From Bradyrhizobium lupini (GTDB lineage Bacteria > Pseudomonadota > Alphaproteobacteria > Rhizobiales > Xanthobacteraceae): a stretch of DNA of 64,000 bases. Numbering within the stretch: the first letter of the stretch is position 1; each line of letters begins with the position of its first letter. The notes under the pieces are model-generated. The model made no database searches. It worked only from the letters and a program-made list of their open reading frames with translations, and had not been told where the DNA came from. Positions 42,888 through 51,342 of this stretch are shown one piece after another. Location of the stretch: positions 7,762,319 to 7,826,318 of the forward strand of contig NZ_CP162553.1 in assembly GCF_040939785.1 (NCBI RefSeq). The letters are read 5' to 3'. The translations under genes were made by a program, and so were the position numbers.

Positions 42888-43694
42888 CTACCGCCCTCTG
42901 AACTTCGGTTTGCGTCGCGTCAGGAACGCCTCGACGCCCTCCTTATGGTCCTCGCTAAGGCTTGCCAGGGCGAACTGGTCGACGTCCATGTGGCTGGCGA
43001 GATTATCCAGCGCATGCGCCAGCCGGTTGACCGTGAGTTTCGTCATGGCAACGGAGAGCGGCGGCTGCGCTGCCACCTTGCGCGCAAGCTCCATCGCGGC
43101 ATCGAACGCATGGCCGGGATCGACCACCTGCTCGACCAGGCCCCACTCATAGGCCTCATCCGCGCTGATGCGCTGATCGGCCAGGACCACCGCCTGCTTG
43201 GTGCGCGCCGGGCCGATCAGATGCAGCATGCGCGGAATGCTCTGCCAGCTCATGTTCATGCCGAGGCCGATCTCGGGCACGCGCAGATGGGCATCGCGTC
43301 CCATGACGCGGAAGTCGAGCGCGACGGCCAGCGCCACGCCGCCGCCGACGCAAAACCCCTCGATGGCGGCGATCGTGATCTGCTCCATCTCCTGCCAGGC
43401 GTGGGTCAGGCGCGGTCCGAGCTTGAGATGCCGCCGCAGCGTGCCGAGGTCCATGTCCTTGCGCGCGCGGCCTTCGGCATCCTTGAGGTCGAAGCCGGCG
43501 CTGAACGCAGCCGCGCTGCCTGTCAGCACCACGGCAGAGGTTGCGGCGTCATCCTCAAAACTGCGCGCGGCCGCGGTGAGCTGGCGTAAAGCCTCTGGCG
43601 ATAGCGCATTGATGCCGTCGCCGCGGTCGAACCGCACCACCGCAATCCGTCCCTCCGGCCCGAGGCCCTTCTCGATCTTGACATAGTCAGGCAA
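42888..43694 (-). CDS. Enoyl-CoA hydratase/isomerase (crotonase) family protein
   Basis: The 268-residue protein starts at TTG 43694, supported by GGGGAG seven bases upstream. Crotonase landmarks are FDRGDGINALSPEALRQL, the oxyanion segment AAAFSAGFDLKDA, GFCVGGGVALAVALDFRVMG, and PEIGLGMNMSWQSIPRMLHL. The first catalytic Glu of true hydratases (GGGCE) is replaced by Val/Ala, so simple hydration is doubtful; isomerase or hydrolase chemistry is equally possible. It lies alone between the DASS gene and the barrel-like gene. Confidence 0.85.
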   Translation of the reverse strand: MPDYVKIEKGLGPEGRIAVVRFDRGDGINALSPEALRQLTAAARSFEDDAATSAVVLTGSAAAFSAGFDLKDAEGRARKDMDLGTLRRHLKLGPRLTHAWQEMEQITIAAIEGFCVGGGVALAVALDFRVMGRDAHLRVPEIGLGMNMSWQSIPRMLHLIGPARTKQAVVLADQRISADEAYEWGLVEQVVDPGHAFDAAMELARKVAAQPPLSVAMTKLTVNRLAHALDNLASHMDVDQFALASLSEDHKEGVEAFLTRRKPKFRGR

Positions 43695-43727
43695 CGCAAA
43701 CTCCCCTGGTCTTGGTCTTCCTGGCGC

Positions 43728-44486
43728 TCACAGATGCCCGGTGCGCCGATGTTCGGGTTCGCTTCCATGGACCGGAAACCGGATCGTGGTCCCGATGGTG
43801 ATCCAGTTGGCATTTTCGCCGGTGATGTTGCGGCCGTAGATCAGATCGACGGAGAATATCTCGTTCGGTCGGTAGCGGACACCGGTCTGGAAACGCGGCT
43901 GCACGATGCTTGCGACCTCGGCGGCGCCGGCCTGCCCGTACGCCTCGATCGTCCATTGCAGCGTGTCGGTGAATTTCCAATCGAAGCCGATGCCGTAGGT
44001 CAGGTAATGGCGATCCACCGTCCGATCCCAGAGCCAGCCGCCGTTGACGTTGATGCGCATGGTCTCCGACAGGCGGAAGGTCGCGGGGATGACGGCAAAG
44101 GCGGCTAGCGCCTCGCCGGTCGCCGCGTCGAACGATCCTCCGCCATAGGCCGACAATCCCCACCGGCCGATTCCGGTCGGGACGAAATTCGTCTTGGCTT
44201 TTGGCGCGATTGTCGTGCTCCAGTCGCCGCCGCTCCGGGCCCGGATGGTCTGCAGGCTCAGCTCGATCGGCCTGAAGGGATCGACGACACAGGAGGGATT
44301 GGCGACCGCCGAAAAATCCGTGTTGGAAGCCGCCGACAGCCAACTTTCCACCTTGCAGGAGCCGACATCGGAAATGTCGGCGGCATCGACCGCATAGGCG
44401 CCATTCGCGGCGCGCGCATCCTGCGCCGCGAATGCGCCAAGAGCCGCGATTGCGACGGTTATTCCGGTTCTTGCAGCCCAGCCCAT
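43728..44486 (-). CDS. Secreted beta-rich (outer-membrane barrel-like) protein
   Basis: The 252-residue protein has a Sec leader (about 1-27, ending QDARA-AN). The mature chain alternates short amphipathic strands ([57 protein letters not shown]), as in small outer-membrane barrels or transport-associated surface proteins. One Cys pair ([19 protein letters not shown]) is near the N-terminus. I do not recognise a named family. It is divergent from the nitrile hydratase operon, with about 60 bases between the two starts. Confidence 0.65.
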   Translation of the reverse strand: MGWAARTGITVAIAALGAFAAQDARAANGAYAVDAADISDVGSCKVESWLSAASNTDFSAVANPSCVVDPFRPIELSLQTIRARSGGDWSTTIAPKAKTNFVPTGIGRWGLSAYGGGSFDAATGEALAAFAVIPATFRLSETMRINVNGGWLWDRTVDRHYLTYGIGFDWKFTDTLQWTIEAYGQAGAAEVASIVQPRFQTGVRYRPNEIFSVDLIYGRNITGENANWITIGTTIRFPVHGSEPEHRRTGHL

Positions 44487-44548
44487 GGTGCGATGTTAGC
44501 AGAGTCTTCGCCTCGACAACGCCCGGATTCTGGGACTATCTTCGCCCC

Positions 44549-45172
44549 ATGAGCGACCATCATCACCACGATCACGACCATTCCGAGCTGTCGGAGACCG
44601 AGCTGCGCGTGCGCGCGCTCGAGACGATCCTGACCGAAAAGGGCTATGTCGAGCCGGCCGCGCTCGATGCCATCATCCAGGCCTATGAGACCCGGATCGG
44701 CCCCCATAACGGCGCGCGCGTCGTCGCCAAGGCCTGGAGCGATCCGGCGTTCAAGGCGGCACTGCTGGAGGACGGCTCGAAGGCGATCGGCACGCTCGGC
44801 CATGTCAGCCGCGTCGGCGACCACCTCGTCGTGGTCGAGAACACGCCGCAGCGTCACAACATGGTCGTGTGCACGCTGTGCTCCTGCTACCCCTGGGAAA
44901 TGCTGGGGCTGCCGCCGGTCTGGTACAAGGCCGCGCCCTATCGCTCCCGCGCGGTGAAGGACCCGCGCGGCGTGCTCGCCGATTTCGGCGTGCAAGTCGC
45001 CAAGGACGTTGAAATCCGGGTATGGGATTCGACCGCCGAAACGCGCTTTCTGGTGCTGCCGATGCGCCCCGCGGGGACGGAAGGCTGGAGCGAGGAGCAG
45101 CTCGCCGAGCTGGTCACGCGCGATTCCATGATCGGTACCGGCTTTCCCAAGGCGCCGGGGGCGCCGTCATGA
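44549..45172 (+). CDS. nthA: Nitrile hydratase alpha subunit, cobalt type
   Basis: The 207-residue subunit hydrates nitriles to amides together with the beta subunit. The metal-claw motif is CTLCSC (in [17 protein letters not shown]); Thr at its second position marks the cobalt type, whereas iron enzymes have CSLCSC. The two inner Cys are the ones normally oxidised to sulfinate and sulfenate. The N-terminus is a His/Asp-rich tail ([13 protein letters not shown]) that could help gather Co2+. The stop overlaps the nthB start (ATGA). Confidence 0.93.
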   Translation: MSDHHHHDHDHSELSETELRVRALETILTEKGYVEPAALDAIIQAYETRIGPHNGARVVAKAWSDPAFKAALLEDGSKAIGTLGHVSRVGDHLVVVENTPQRHNMVVCTLCSCYPWEMLGLPPVWYKAAPYRSRAVKDPRGVLADFGVQVAKDVEIRVWDSTAETRFLVLPMRPAGTEGWSEEQLAELVTRDSMIGTGFPKAPGAPS

Positions 45173-45828
45173 ACGGCGTGCACGACATGGGCGGCGTGGA
45201 CGGCTTCGGCAAGGTCGAGCCGGAGCTGAACGAGCCGGTGTTCCACGAGGAATGGGAATCGCGTGTTCTCGCCATGGTGCGCGCGATGGGCGCGGCCGGC
45301 GCCTTCAACATCGACACCTCGCGCTTCTATCGCGAGACGATTCCGCCGCACGTTTATCTCTCGAGCTCCTATTACAAGAAATGGTTTCTCGGGCTCGAGG
45401 AGATGCTGATCGAGAAAGGCTATCTCACCCGGGAGGAAGTCGCCGCCGGCCACGCTATGCACCCGGCCAAGGCGCTCAAGCACGGCAAGTTCGATCTCGG
45501 CCAGGTCGAGCGCATCATGGTGCGCGGCAAGTTCGCCCGCCCTGCCCCGGCGCCGGCGAAATTCAAGATCGGTGACAAGGTCCGCGCGAAGAACATTCAT
45601 CCCGCGACCCACACCCGCCTGCCACGCTACGTGCGCGGTCATGTCGGAATCGTCGAGCTGAACCATGGCTGCCACGTGTTTCCGGACTCGGCGGCGATGG
45701 AGCTCGGCGAGAATCCGCAATGGCTCTACACCGTCGTGTTCGAGGGCCGCGATCTCTGGGGCGCGGACGGCGATCCGACCTCGAAAGTCTCGATCGATGC
45801 GTTCGAGCCGTATCTGGACCCGGCGTGA
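45169..45828 (+). CDS. nthB: Nitrile hydratase beta subunit
   Basis: The 219-residue partner of NthA opens with [20 protein letters not shown] (MNGxHDxGGxxGFG is diagnostic). It continues with a helical N-terminal half ([20 protein letters not shown]) and a C-terminal SH3-like barrel ([33 protein letters not shown]), which shares ancestry with the accessory protein behind it. The start overlaps nthA, and its stop overlaps the accessory gene (TGATG), giving a tight three-gene operon. Confidence 0.93.
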   Translation: MNGVHDMGGVDGFGKVEPELNEPVFHEEWESRVLAMVRAMGAAGAFNIDTSRFYRETIPPHVYLSSSYYKKWFLGLEEMLIEKGYLTREEVAAGHAMHPAKALKHGKFDLGQVERIMVRGKFARPAPAPAKFKIGDKVRAKNIHPATHTRLPRYVRGHVGIVELNHGCHVFPDSAAMELGENPQWLYTVVFEGRDLWGADGDPTSKVSIDAFEPYLDPA

Positions 45829-46208
45829 TGAGCAGCACGGCTGCTGCTGCCGCGACGGCAGCCATCCCGAGCATTCCTCATGATGATGACGGCCCGGTGT
45901 TCCGCGCGCCCTGGGAGGCGCACGCCTTCGCGATGGCGCTGACGCTGCACGAGCGCGGCGTGTTCACCTGGCCCGAATGGGCGGCAGCCTTGGCCTCCGA
46001 GATCAAGCGGGCGCAGGCGGCCGGCGATCCCGATACGGGCGAGACCTACTATCTCCATTGGCTCGCCACGCTGGAGGGCCTGGTCGCGCGCAAGGGCGTT
46101 GCGTCTGCGGAGACGCTGCATCGCTACCGCGACGCCTGGGACCACGCCGCGGATCGCACCCCGCACGGCAAGCCGATTGAGCTGAAGGCGGAGGATTTTG
46201 CGCCGTAG
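45828..46208 (+). CDS. Nitrile hydratase accessory protein (P14K-like cobalt chaperone)
   Basis: The 126-residue protein contains VFRAPWEAHAFAMALTLHERG, WPEWAAALASEIKRA and the segment DTGETYYLHWLATLEGLVARKG. These match the small NHase activators that resemble the helical half of the beta subunit and swap cobalt-loaded alpha into apo-enzyme. The last gene of the operon, it overlaps nthB by one base. No amidase and no cobalt transporter follow, so amide use and cobalt uptake must be encoded elsewhere. Confidence 0.88.
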   Translation: MSSTAAAAATAAIPSIPHDDDGPVFRAPWEAHAFAMALTLHERGVFTWPEWAAALASEIKRAQAAGDPDTGETYYLHWLATLEGLVARKGVASAETLHRYRDAWDHAADRTPHGKPIELKAEDFAP

Positions 46209-46235
46209 TCGCTTTGCGCGTTGCTGGGGTACACT

Positions 46236-46333
46236 CTAACCCCAACCCGCGAAGGCGGGGAATCCAGTACGCCGCGGCCTGTCGATTATCGCTACCTTCT
46301 CGGAGTACTGGATCACCCGCTTTCGCGGGTGAT
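46236..46333. repeat. Palindromic repeat between convergent genes
   Basis: The gap between the NHase operon and queC (convergent) holds a compound repeat. GAATCCAGTAC at 46259-46270 is mirrored by GTACTGGAT at 46305-46313, and a perfect hairpin ATCACCCGC-TTTC-GCGGGTGAT lies at 46312-46333. I associate this AATCCAGTAC...ATCACCCGC element with a recurrent Bradyrhizobium family. It may serve as a two-way transcription end. Confidence 0.65.
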
Positions 46334-46351
46334 GATACCGAGTCTATGGTA

Positions 46352-47065
46352 TCACCGTCCCGCCACGTACTCCCGCCACCCCTTCGCCCGCAGGCTGCAC
46401 GCCGGGCATTCTCCGCAGCCGTATCCCCAATCATGCTGCGCGCCGCGTTCGCCGAGGTAGCAGGTGTGCGACTGCTCGCGGATGAGGTCGACCAGCCCGT
46501 CGCCGCCGAGGTCCTGGGCGAGCTTCCACGTCGCGGCCTTGTCGATCCACATCAGCGGGGTATGCAGCTCGAACTTGCGGGCCATGCCGAGCGACAGCGC
46601 GGCCTGCATCGCGCGGATGGTGTCGTCGCGGCAATCGGGATAACCGGAATAGTCGGTCTCGCACATGCCGCCGACGATGTGACTGATGCCGCGCCGGTAG
46701 GCCAGCGCCGCGGCAAAAGTCAAGAACACCAGATTGCGGCCGGGCACGAACGTGTTCGGCAGGCCGTCGGCGCCCATCGCAATCGCGACGTCGCGCGTCA
46801 GCGCCGTCTCGGACACGGCCGCCAGCGTCGGGATCGACAGCGTGTGGCTCTCCCCGAGCCTGGAAGCCCAGTCCGTGCGCAGGCCCTTGATGCCGTCGAA
46901 CAGCCGGTCGCGGCAGGCCAGCTCGATGGCGTGGCGCTGGCCGTAATCGAAGCCCAGCGTCTCCACGCGCGCAAAGCGATTCAGCGCCCAGGCGAGGCAG
47001 GTGGTGGAATCCTGGCCGCCGGAGAACAGCACCAGCGCGGTTTCGGATGAAGATGCGTCAGTCAT
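46352..47065 (-). CDS. queC: 7-cyano-7-deazaguanine synthase
   Basis: The 237-residue enzyme converts 7-carboxy-7-deazaguanine to preQ0 with ATP and ammonia, for queuosine tRNA modification. The N-terminal PP-loop is [18 protein letters not shown], and the Zn site is complete ([24 protein letters not shown], four Cys). The start is the ATG at 47065; the longer frame adds non-family residues. It is divergent from mazG. Other queuosine genes are not in the window. Confidence 0.93.
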   Translation of the reverse strand: MTDASSSETALVLFSGGQDSTTCLAWALNRFARVETLGFDYGQRHAIELACRDRLFDGIKGLRTDWASRLGESHTLSIPTLAAVSETALTRDVAIAMGADGLPNTFVPGRNLVFLTFAAALAYRRGISHIVGGMCETDYSGYPDCRDDTIRAMQAALSLGMARKFELHTPLMWIDKAATWKLAQDLGGDGLVDLIREQSHTCYLGERGAQHDWGYGCGECPACSLRAKGWREYVAGR

Positions 47066-47204
47066 GGCCCGCGCTTTAGCACTGCGCACGCGGCTCGCCA
47101 ATCTGGCCCGCCAACCGGTGGAAATCACCCTGTTCCGCCGCGCTGCGCTGGGAACGGGGGCTCGCTTTTGGCATAAGGCATGGGAGCCAGGAGACTGCCC
47201 CGCA

Positions 47205-48218
47205 ATGACCCCTTCCCGCGACATTTCCCGCCTGATCGAAATTATGGCGGCGCTGCGCACGCCGGTGACCGGCTGCCCCTGGGACCTCGAGCAGAATTTT
47301 GCGACCATCGCGCCCTATACGATCGAGGAAGCCTATGAGGTGGTCGACGCCATCAGCCGCGGCGATCTCGACGACCTCTGCGAGGAGCTCGGCGACCTCC
47401 TGCTGCAGGTGGTGTTCCATGCTCAGATGGCCGAGGAGCAGAACGCCTTTGCCTTCGGCGATGTCGTCGAGGCCATCACCCGCAAGATGATCCGCCGCCA
47501 TCCGCACGTCTTCGCCGACAAGGACGGCGATCTCGCCTCCTCCCACGTCAAGGAAGTCTGGGACCGCATCAAGGCCGAAGAGAAAGCCGAGCGCGCCGCG
47601 CGCCGGCCACCCCAGGAAGCGCCGTCCCACAAATCGCTGCTGTCAGGCGTGAAGGCCGGCCAGCCCGCCCTGACGCGCGCCATGGAGCTGCAGCGCAAGG
47701 CCTCCACTGTCGGCTTCGACTGGAACGATCCACGCGCGGTGCTGGCAAAAATCCGCGAAGAAGCCGACGAGATCGAGGCCGCACTCGATCGCAACGACAG
47801 CGAGGGGTTGGCGGAAGAGACCGGCGACCTGATGTTCGCGGTGGTCAACCTCGCCCGCCATGTCGATGCCGATCCGGAAGCCGCGCTGCGGGCGACCAAC
47901 ACGAAGTTCGAGCGGCGGTTTGCCTATATCGAACGGGCGCTGGAGGCGCAGGGGCGGACCCTCGAGCAGGCGTCGCTGGCGGAGATGGACGCGTTGTGGA
48001 ATGAGGCGAAGAGTGCGAAGCAGTCGTCACCAGAGGAGCGCAGCAAGCCGGCCGCTAACTCGGCCGGGACGACACTAACTACGCGGACAGTCGCGGCACG
48101 GCATCGAACCGGTTCACCACGATGTCCCGCTTGGTCTCGTCCACCCGCACCGTCATGTCGAAGCGGCCGTCGTGCAGCTCTTTCGCCAGCACTTCGGAAT
48201 TCCGATGCAGCCAGCTGA
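47205..48218 (+). CDS. mazG: Nucleoside triphosphate pyrophosphohydrolase MazG
   Basis: Two MazG helical domains are visible: the first with [20 protein letters not shown] and [17 protein letters not shown] (EExxE metal sites), the second with [19 protein letters not shown] and [17 protein letters not shown]. The enzyme cleaves NTPs to NMP and PPi and guards the nucleotide pool. The ATG at 47205 gives the normal N-terminus. The open frame runs to 48218, about 140 bases over the antisense end of hflX. The final 60 residues are not family-like, so the true stop may be near 48060, with one base lost. Confidence 0.88.
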   Translation: MTPSRDISRLIEIMAALRTPVTGCPWDLEQNFATIAPYTIEEAYEVVDAISRGDLDDLCEELGDLLLQVVFHAQMAEEQNAFAFGDVVEAITRKMIRRHPHVFADKDGDLASSHVKEVWDRIKAEEKAERAARRPPQEAPSHKSLLSGVKAGQPALTRAMELQRKASTVGFDWNDPRAVLAKIREEADEIEAALDRNDSEGLAEETGDLMFAVVNLARHVDADPEAALRATNTKFERRFAYIERALEAQGRTLEQASLAEMDALWNEAKSAKQSSPEERSKPAANSAGTTLTTRTVAARHRTGSPRCPAWSRPPAPSCRSGRRAALSPALRNSDAAS

Positions 48219-49459
48219 TGCCGGCGCCGTCGGAGGCATCGATGGAGAGGTCGAGCGTGATGCGTTTGGCGGCCAAGCGCTCCTCGATCGCGGCGAGCAG
48301 CGCGTCGACCCCCTCGCCCGACACGGCCGACACCAGCATCGCCGGATGATCCTCCGGCCTGCGCGCGGCGATGTTCAAAAGCTCTTCGCGCTGTTCGGGA
48401 CCATAGCGGTCGATCTTGTTCCAGACCTCGATGATGCGGCCTGAATCATCGGGGTTGATGCCGAGCTGGCGCAGCACGGCGTCGACGTCGCTCTGCTGCG
48501 CCTCGGCGTCGTCGTGCGAGATGTCGCGCACATGCAGGATGACGTCGGCCTCCAGCACCTCCTCCAGCGTGGCGCGGAAGGCGGCGACGAGCTGCGTCGG
48601 CAGATTGGAGATGAAACCGACGGTGTCCGACAGCATCGCCTTGCCGCCATGCGGCAGGGTGAGCGCGCGGAGGGTCGGATCCAGCGTGGCGAACAGCATG
48701 TCGGCGGCCTGCACGTCGGCGCGGGTCAGGCGGTTGAACAGCGTCGACTTGCCGGCATTGGTGTAGCCGACCAGCGCCACCACGCGGTACGGCACGCGCT
48801 GGCGGCCTGCGCGATGCAGGCGGCGTGTGGCCTGCACCTTCTTCAGTTCGCCCTCGAGCTTGGAGATGCGCTCCTGGATCAGGCGGCGGTCGGCTTCGAT
48901 CTGCGTCTCGCCGGGACCGCCCATGAATCCAAGCTGCCGCGCTGGCGCTCGAGATGGGTCCATGAGCGCACCAGGCGCGAACGTTGATAGTTGAGATGCG
49001 CGAGCTCGACCTGGAGCGAGCCTTCCTTGGTCTTGGCGCGGCGGCCGAAGATTTCCAGGATGAGACCGGTGCGGTCGAGCACCTTGCCTGCAACTCCTTC
49101 TCGAGGTTGCGCTGCTGGATCGGCGCAAGCGCGCAATCCATCACCACGAGTTCGACGTCGAGGCTCTTGGCGAGCGCGGCGATCTCCTCGACCTTACCCT
49201 TGCCGATATAGGTCGCAGGGCGGATCTGGCTGATCGGCGCGATGATGGCGTCGGCAACGACGAGATCGATCGCGCGCGCGAGGCCGGCGGCTTCGTCGAG
49301 CCGGGCTTCCGCGTCACGCACGACATGAGCTTCCGATTGCGCGTCGGCACTGCCTGCGCGCACCCGCAAATAGGGACCGATGACAAGCACCCGCCCCGTC
49401 TGCGTACCCCCTGCCGACCGCGGACGGTCGGCATCCCCGTCGAAATTCCGGGGTTCCAA
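48079..49459 (-). CDS. hflX: GTPase HflX, two frameshifts
   Basis: HflX is a ribosome-splitting GTPase acting under heat or stress. Three frames join into about 460 residues. The N-terminal part has [30 protein letters not shown] and [15 protein letters not shown]; the middle has [20 protein letters not shown] and the Gly-rich [18 protein letters not shown] linker; the G domain has G1 [16 protein letters not shown]3 DTVGFI and G4 NKID. The breaks lie at about 49087-49093 (CAGGCAAGG needs one more C) and 48935-48942 (one more G), both single-base. The start is a TTG at 49459. It starts 11 bases behind hfq. Confidence 0.9.
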
Positions 49460-49470
49460 TCAGATCACTC

Positions 49471-49719
49471 TCAAGCCGGCTGATCCTCGCCGCCTTCGAA
49501 CAGCTGGATCGGAGCGCCCGGCATGATGGTCGAGATCGCATGCTTGTAGACGAGCTGCGAGTGACCGTCGCGCCGAAGCAGCAAACAGAAATTGTCGAAC
49601 CAGGTCACGATGCCCTGGAGCTTCACTCCGTTGACCAGAAAGATCGTCAGTGGCGTTTTGGTTTTGCGAACGTGATTAAGGAAGGTGTCCTGCAGGTTTT
49701 GTGCGCGGTCTGCCGCCAT
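49471..49719 (-). CDS. hfq: RNA chaperone Hfq
   Basis: The 82-residue hexameric Sm-like protein matches base-pairing small RNAs to mRNAs. Both Sm motifs are present: [20 protein letters not shown] (Sm1) and VYKHAISTI (Sm2, YKHAIS being the uridine-binding signature). Length is normal for alphaproteobacteria. The position ntrX-hfq-hflX is typical of rhizobia, where hfq is also called nrfA. Upstream a 237-base gap holds a GC hairpin (TCCCCC/GGGGGGA, 49814-49828) that may end the ntr transcript. Confidence 0.96.
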   Translation of the reverse strand: MAADRAQNLQDTFLNHVRKTKTPLTIFLVNGVKLQGIVTWFDNFCLLLRRDGHSQLVYKHAISTIMPGAPIQLFEGGEDQPA

Positions 49720-49956
49720 TGTTTTTTTCTCGCTTTGAGTTTCTTTTTATTGCGCCGGTTGCGGCCCTCTTTTGAAACTCGGGGTCCTCGTCCGGTTGCC
49801 GTCCCTCATGAGATCCCCCTCGGGGGGGACAGCGGTTCAATTAGAGGACAGGTAGGCTTATTAGGCAAGCCGCTTCACGCGGCAGCCCATGCCGTATTGC
49901 CCCGAAAACTACGGAAATCGATGATTTTCCTCGCCTATTCCAACGACGTCGCAGCG

Positions 49957-51327
49957 TTAGCCGACGCCGAGCGCCTTCAACTTCCGGTGCAGCGCCGAGC
50001 GTTCCATGCCAACAAACTCGGCCGTGCGAGAAATATTTCCTGAAAAACGGCTGATCTGTGCAATCAAATAGTCGCGCTCGAACACTTCGCGCGCTTCGCG
50101 CAGCGGCAGGCCCATGATGTGCTCGCCATTGTTGCTGGTCGGCATCGCGGGCACCATGGAGCCGACATCCTGCGGCAGCATGTCGGCAGTGATGATGACT
50201 TCCGGCCCGCCAGCGGCCAGAATCATGACTCTCTCAACGTTGTTGCGGAGCTGGCGCACATTGCCCGGCCAGACATGCGACTGCAGTACCGCCATCGCGT
50301 CCTGGCCGATCTGCCGCTTGGGCAGGCCGCTGCCCGCGGAGATCTGCTCCATGAAATAGTCGATCAATTCCGGAATGTCTTCACGCCGCTCCGACAATGC
50401 GGGCACGCGGATCGGCACCACCGAGAGCCGGTGATAGAGGTCCTCGCGGAAATGACCGGCCGCGATTTCCTCTTCGAGGTTGCGCGCGGTGGAGGAGATG
50501 ATGCGGACGTCGACCTGCACCTTGCCGTTGCCGCCGACGCGCTGGAAAGACTGCTCGACCAGCACGCGCAAGATCTTGTTCTGGGTCTCGCGCGGCATGT
50601 CCGCGATCTCGTCGATGAACAGCGTGCCGCCATGAGCCTCTTCGAGTGCGCCGGGCTTGCGCGCGTGCTCGCCGTTGGACTGCTCGATGCCGAACAGCTC
50701 GTGCTCCATCCGCTCGGGCGTGATCGCAGCGGCGTTGATGACGACGAAGGGGCCATCGGCGCGGCCCGAGGCCGTGTGCAACGTGCGGGCGGTCAGTTCC
50801 TTGCCGGCGCCCGCGGGGCCGACGATCAGGATGCGGCTGTTGGCCTTGGCCGCACGCTCGATGGTCTGGCGCAGCTGGTTCATGCTGGGCGAGCGGCCGA
50901 CCAGCGAGCTTGCGCTCGGCGCGAGTTGCTTCAGCTCCTTGACCTCGCGCTTGAGCCGCGAGTTCTCCAGTGCACGGTTCGCGACCAGGATCAGCCGGTC
51001 GGTCTTGAACGGCTTCTCGATGAAGTCGTAGGCGCCACGCTTGATCGCGGCGACCGCGGTCTCGATGTTGCCGTGGCCGGAGATCATCACGACCGGCAGA
51101 TCGGGGTTGTCCTTCTTGACCTGCTCCAAGAGCTGCAAGCCGTCGAGCTTGGAGCCCTGCAGCCAGATGTCGAGGAACACCAGATGCGGCCTGCGGTTGG
51201 CGATCTCGGCGAGCGCCGTATCGCTGTCGCGCGCGGTCCGGGTCACGAAGCCCTCGTCTTCGAGGATGCCCGCAACGAGATCCCGAATATCGGCCTCATC
51301 ATCGACAATCAGAATTTCACTTGCCAT
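49957..51327 (-). CDS. ntrX: Nitrogen assimilation response regulator NtrX
   Basis: The 456-residue response regulator has a receiver domain with ILIVDDEADIRDLVAG and the phospho-acceptor Asp in LVFLDIWLQGS, a central AAA+ domain (about 145-380) with an unusual Walker A (GPAGAGKELTARTL) and Walker B GGTLFIDEIADM, and a Fis-type HTH end (GNISRTAEFVGMERSALHRK). The sigma54-contact GAFTGA loop is missing (ELFGIEQSNGEHARKPGAL instead), as in alphaproteobacterial NtrX, which can act with sigma70. It starts 15 bases after ntrY. Confidence 0.95.
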   Translation of the reverse strand: MASEILIVDDEADIRDLVAGILEDEGFVTRTARDSDTALAEIANRRPHLVFLDIWLQGSKLDGLQLLEQVKKDNPDLPVVMISGHGNIETAVAAIKRGAYDFIEKPFKTDRLILVANRALENSRLKREVKELKQLAPSASSLVGRSPSMNQLRQTIERAAKANSRILIVGPAGAGKELTARTLHTASGRADGPFVVINAAAITPERMEHELFGIEQSNGEHARKPGALEEAHGGTLFIDEIADMPRETQNKILRVLVEQSFQRVGGNGKVQVDVRIISSTARNLEEEIAAGHFREDLYHRLSVVPIRVPALSERREDIPELIDYFMEQISAGSGLPKRQIGQDAMAVLQSHVWPGNVRQLRNNVERVMILAAGGPEVIITADMLPQDVGSMVPAMPTSNNGEHIMGLPLREAREVFERDYLIAQISRFSGNISRTAEFVGMERSALHRKLKALGVG

Positions 51328-51342
51328 GGATCGCCTGTTTTC

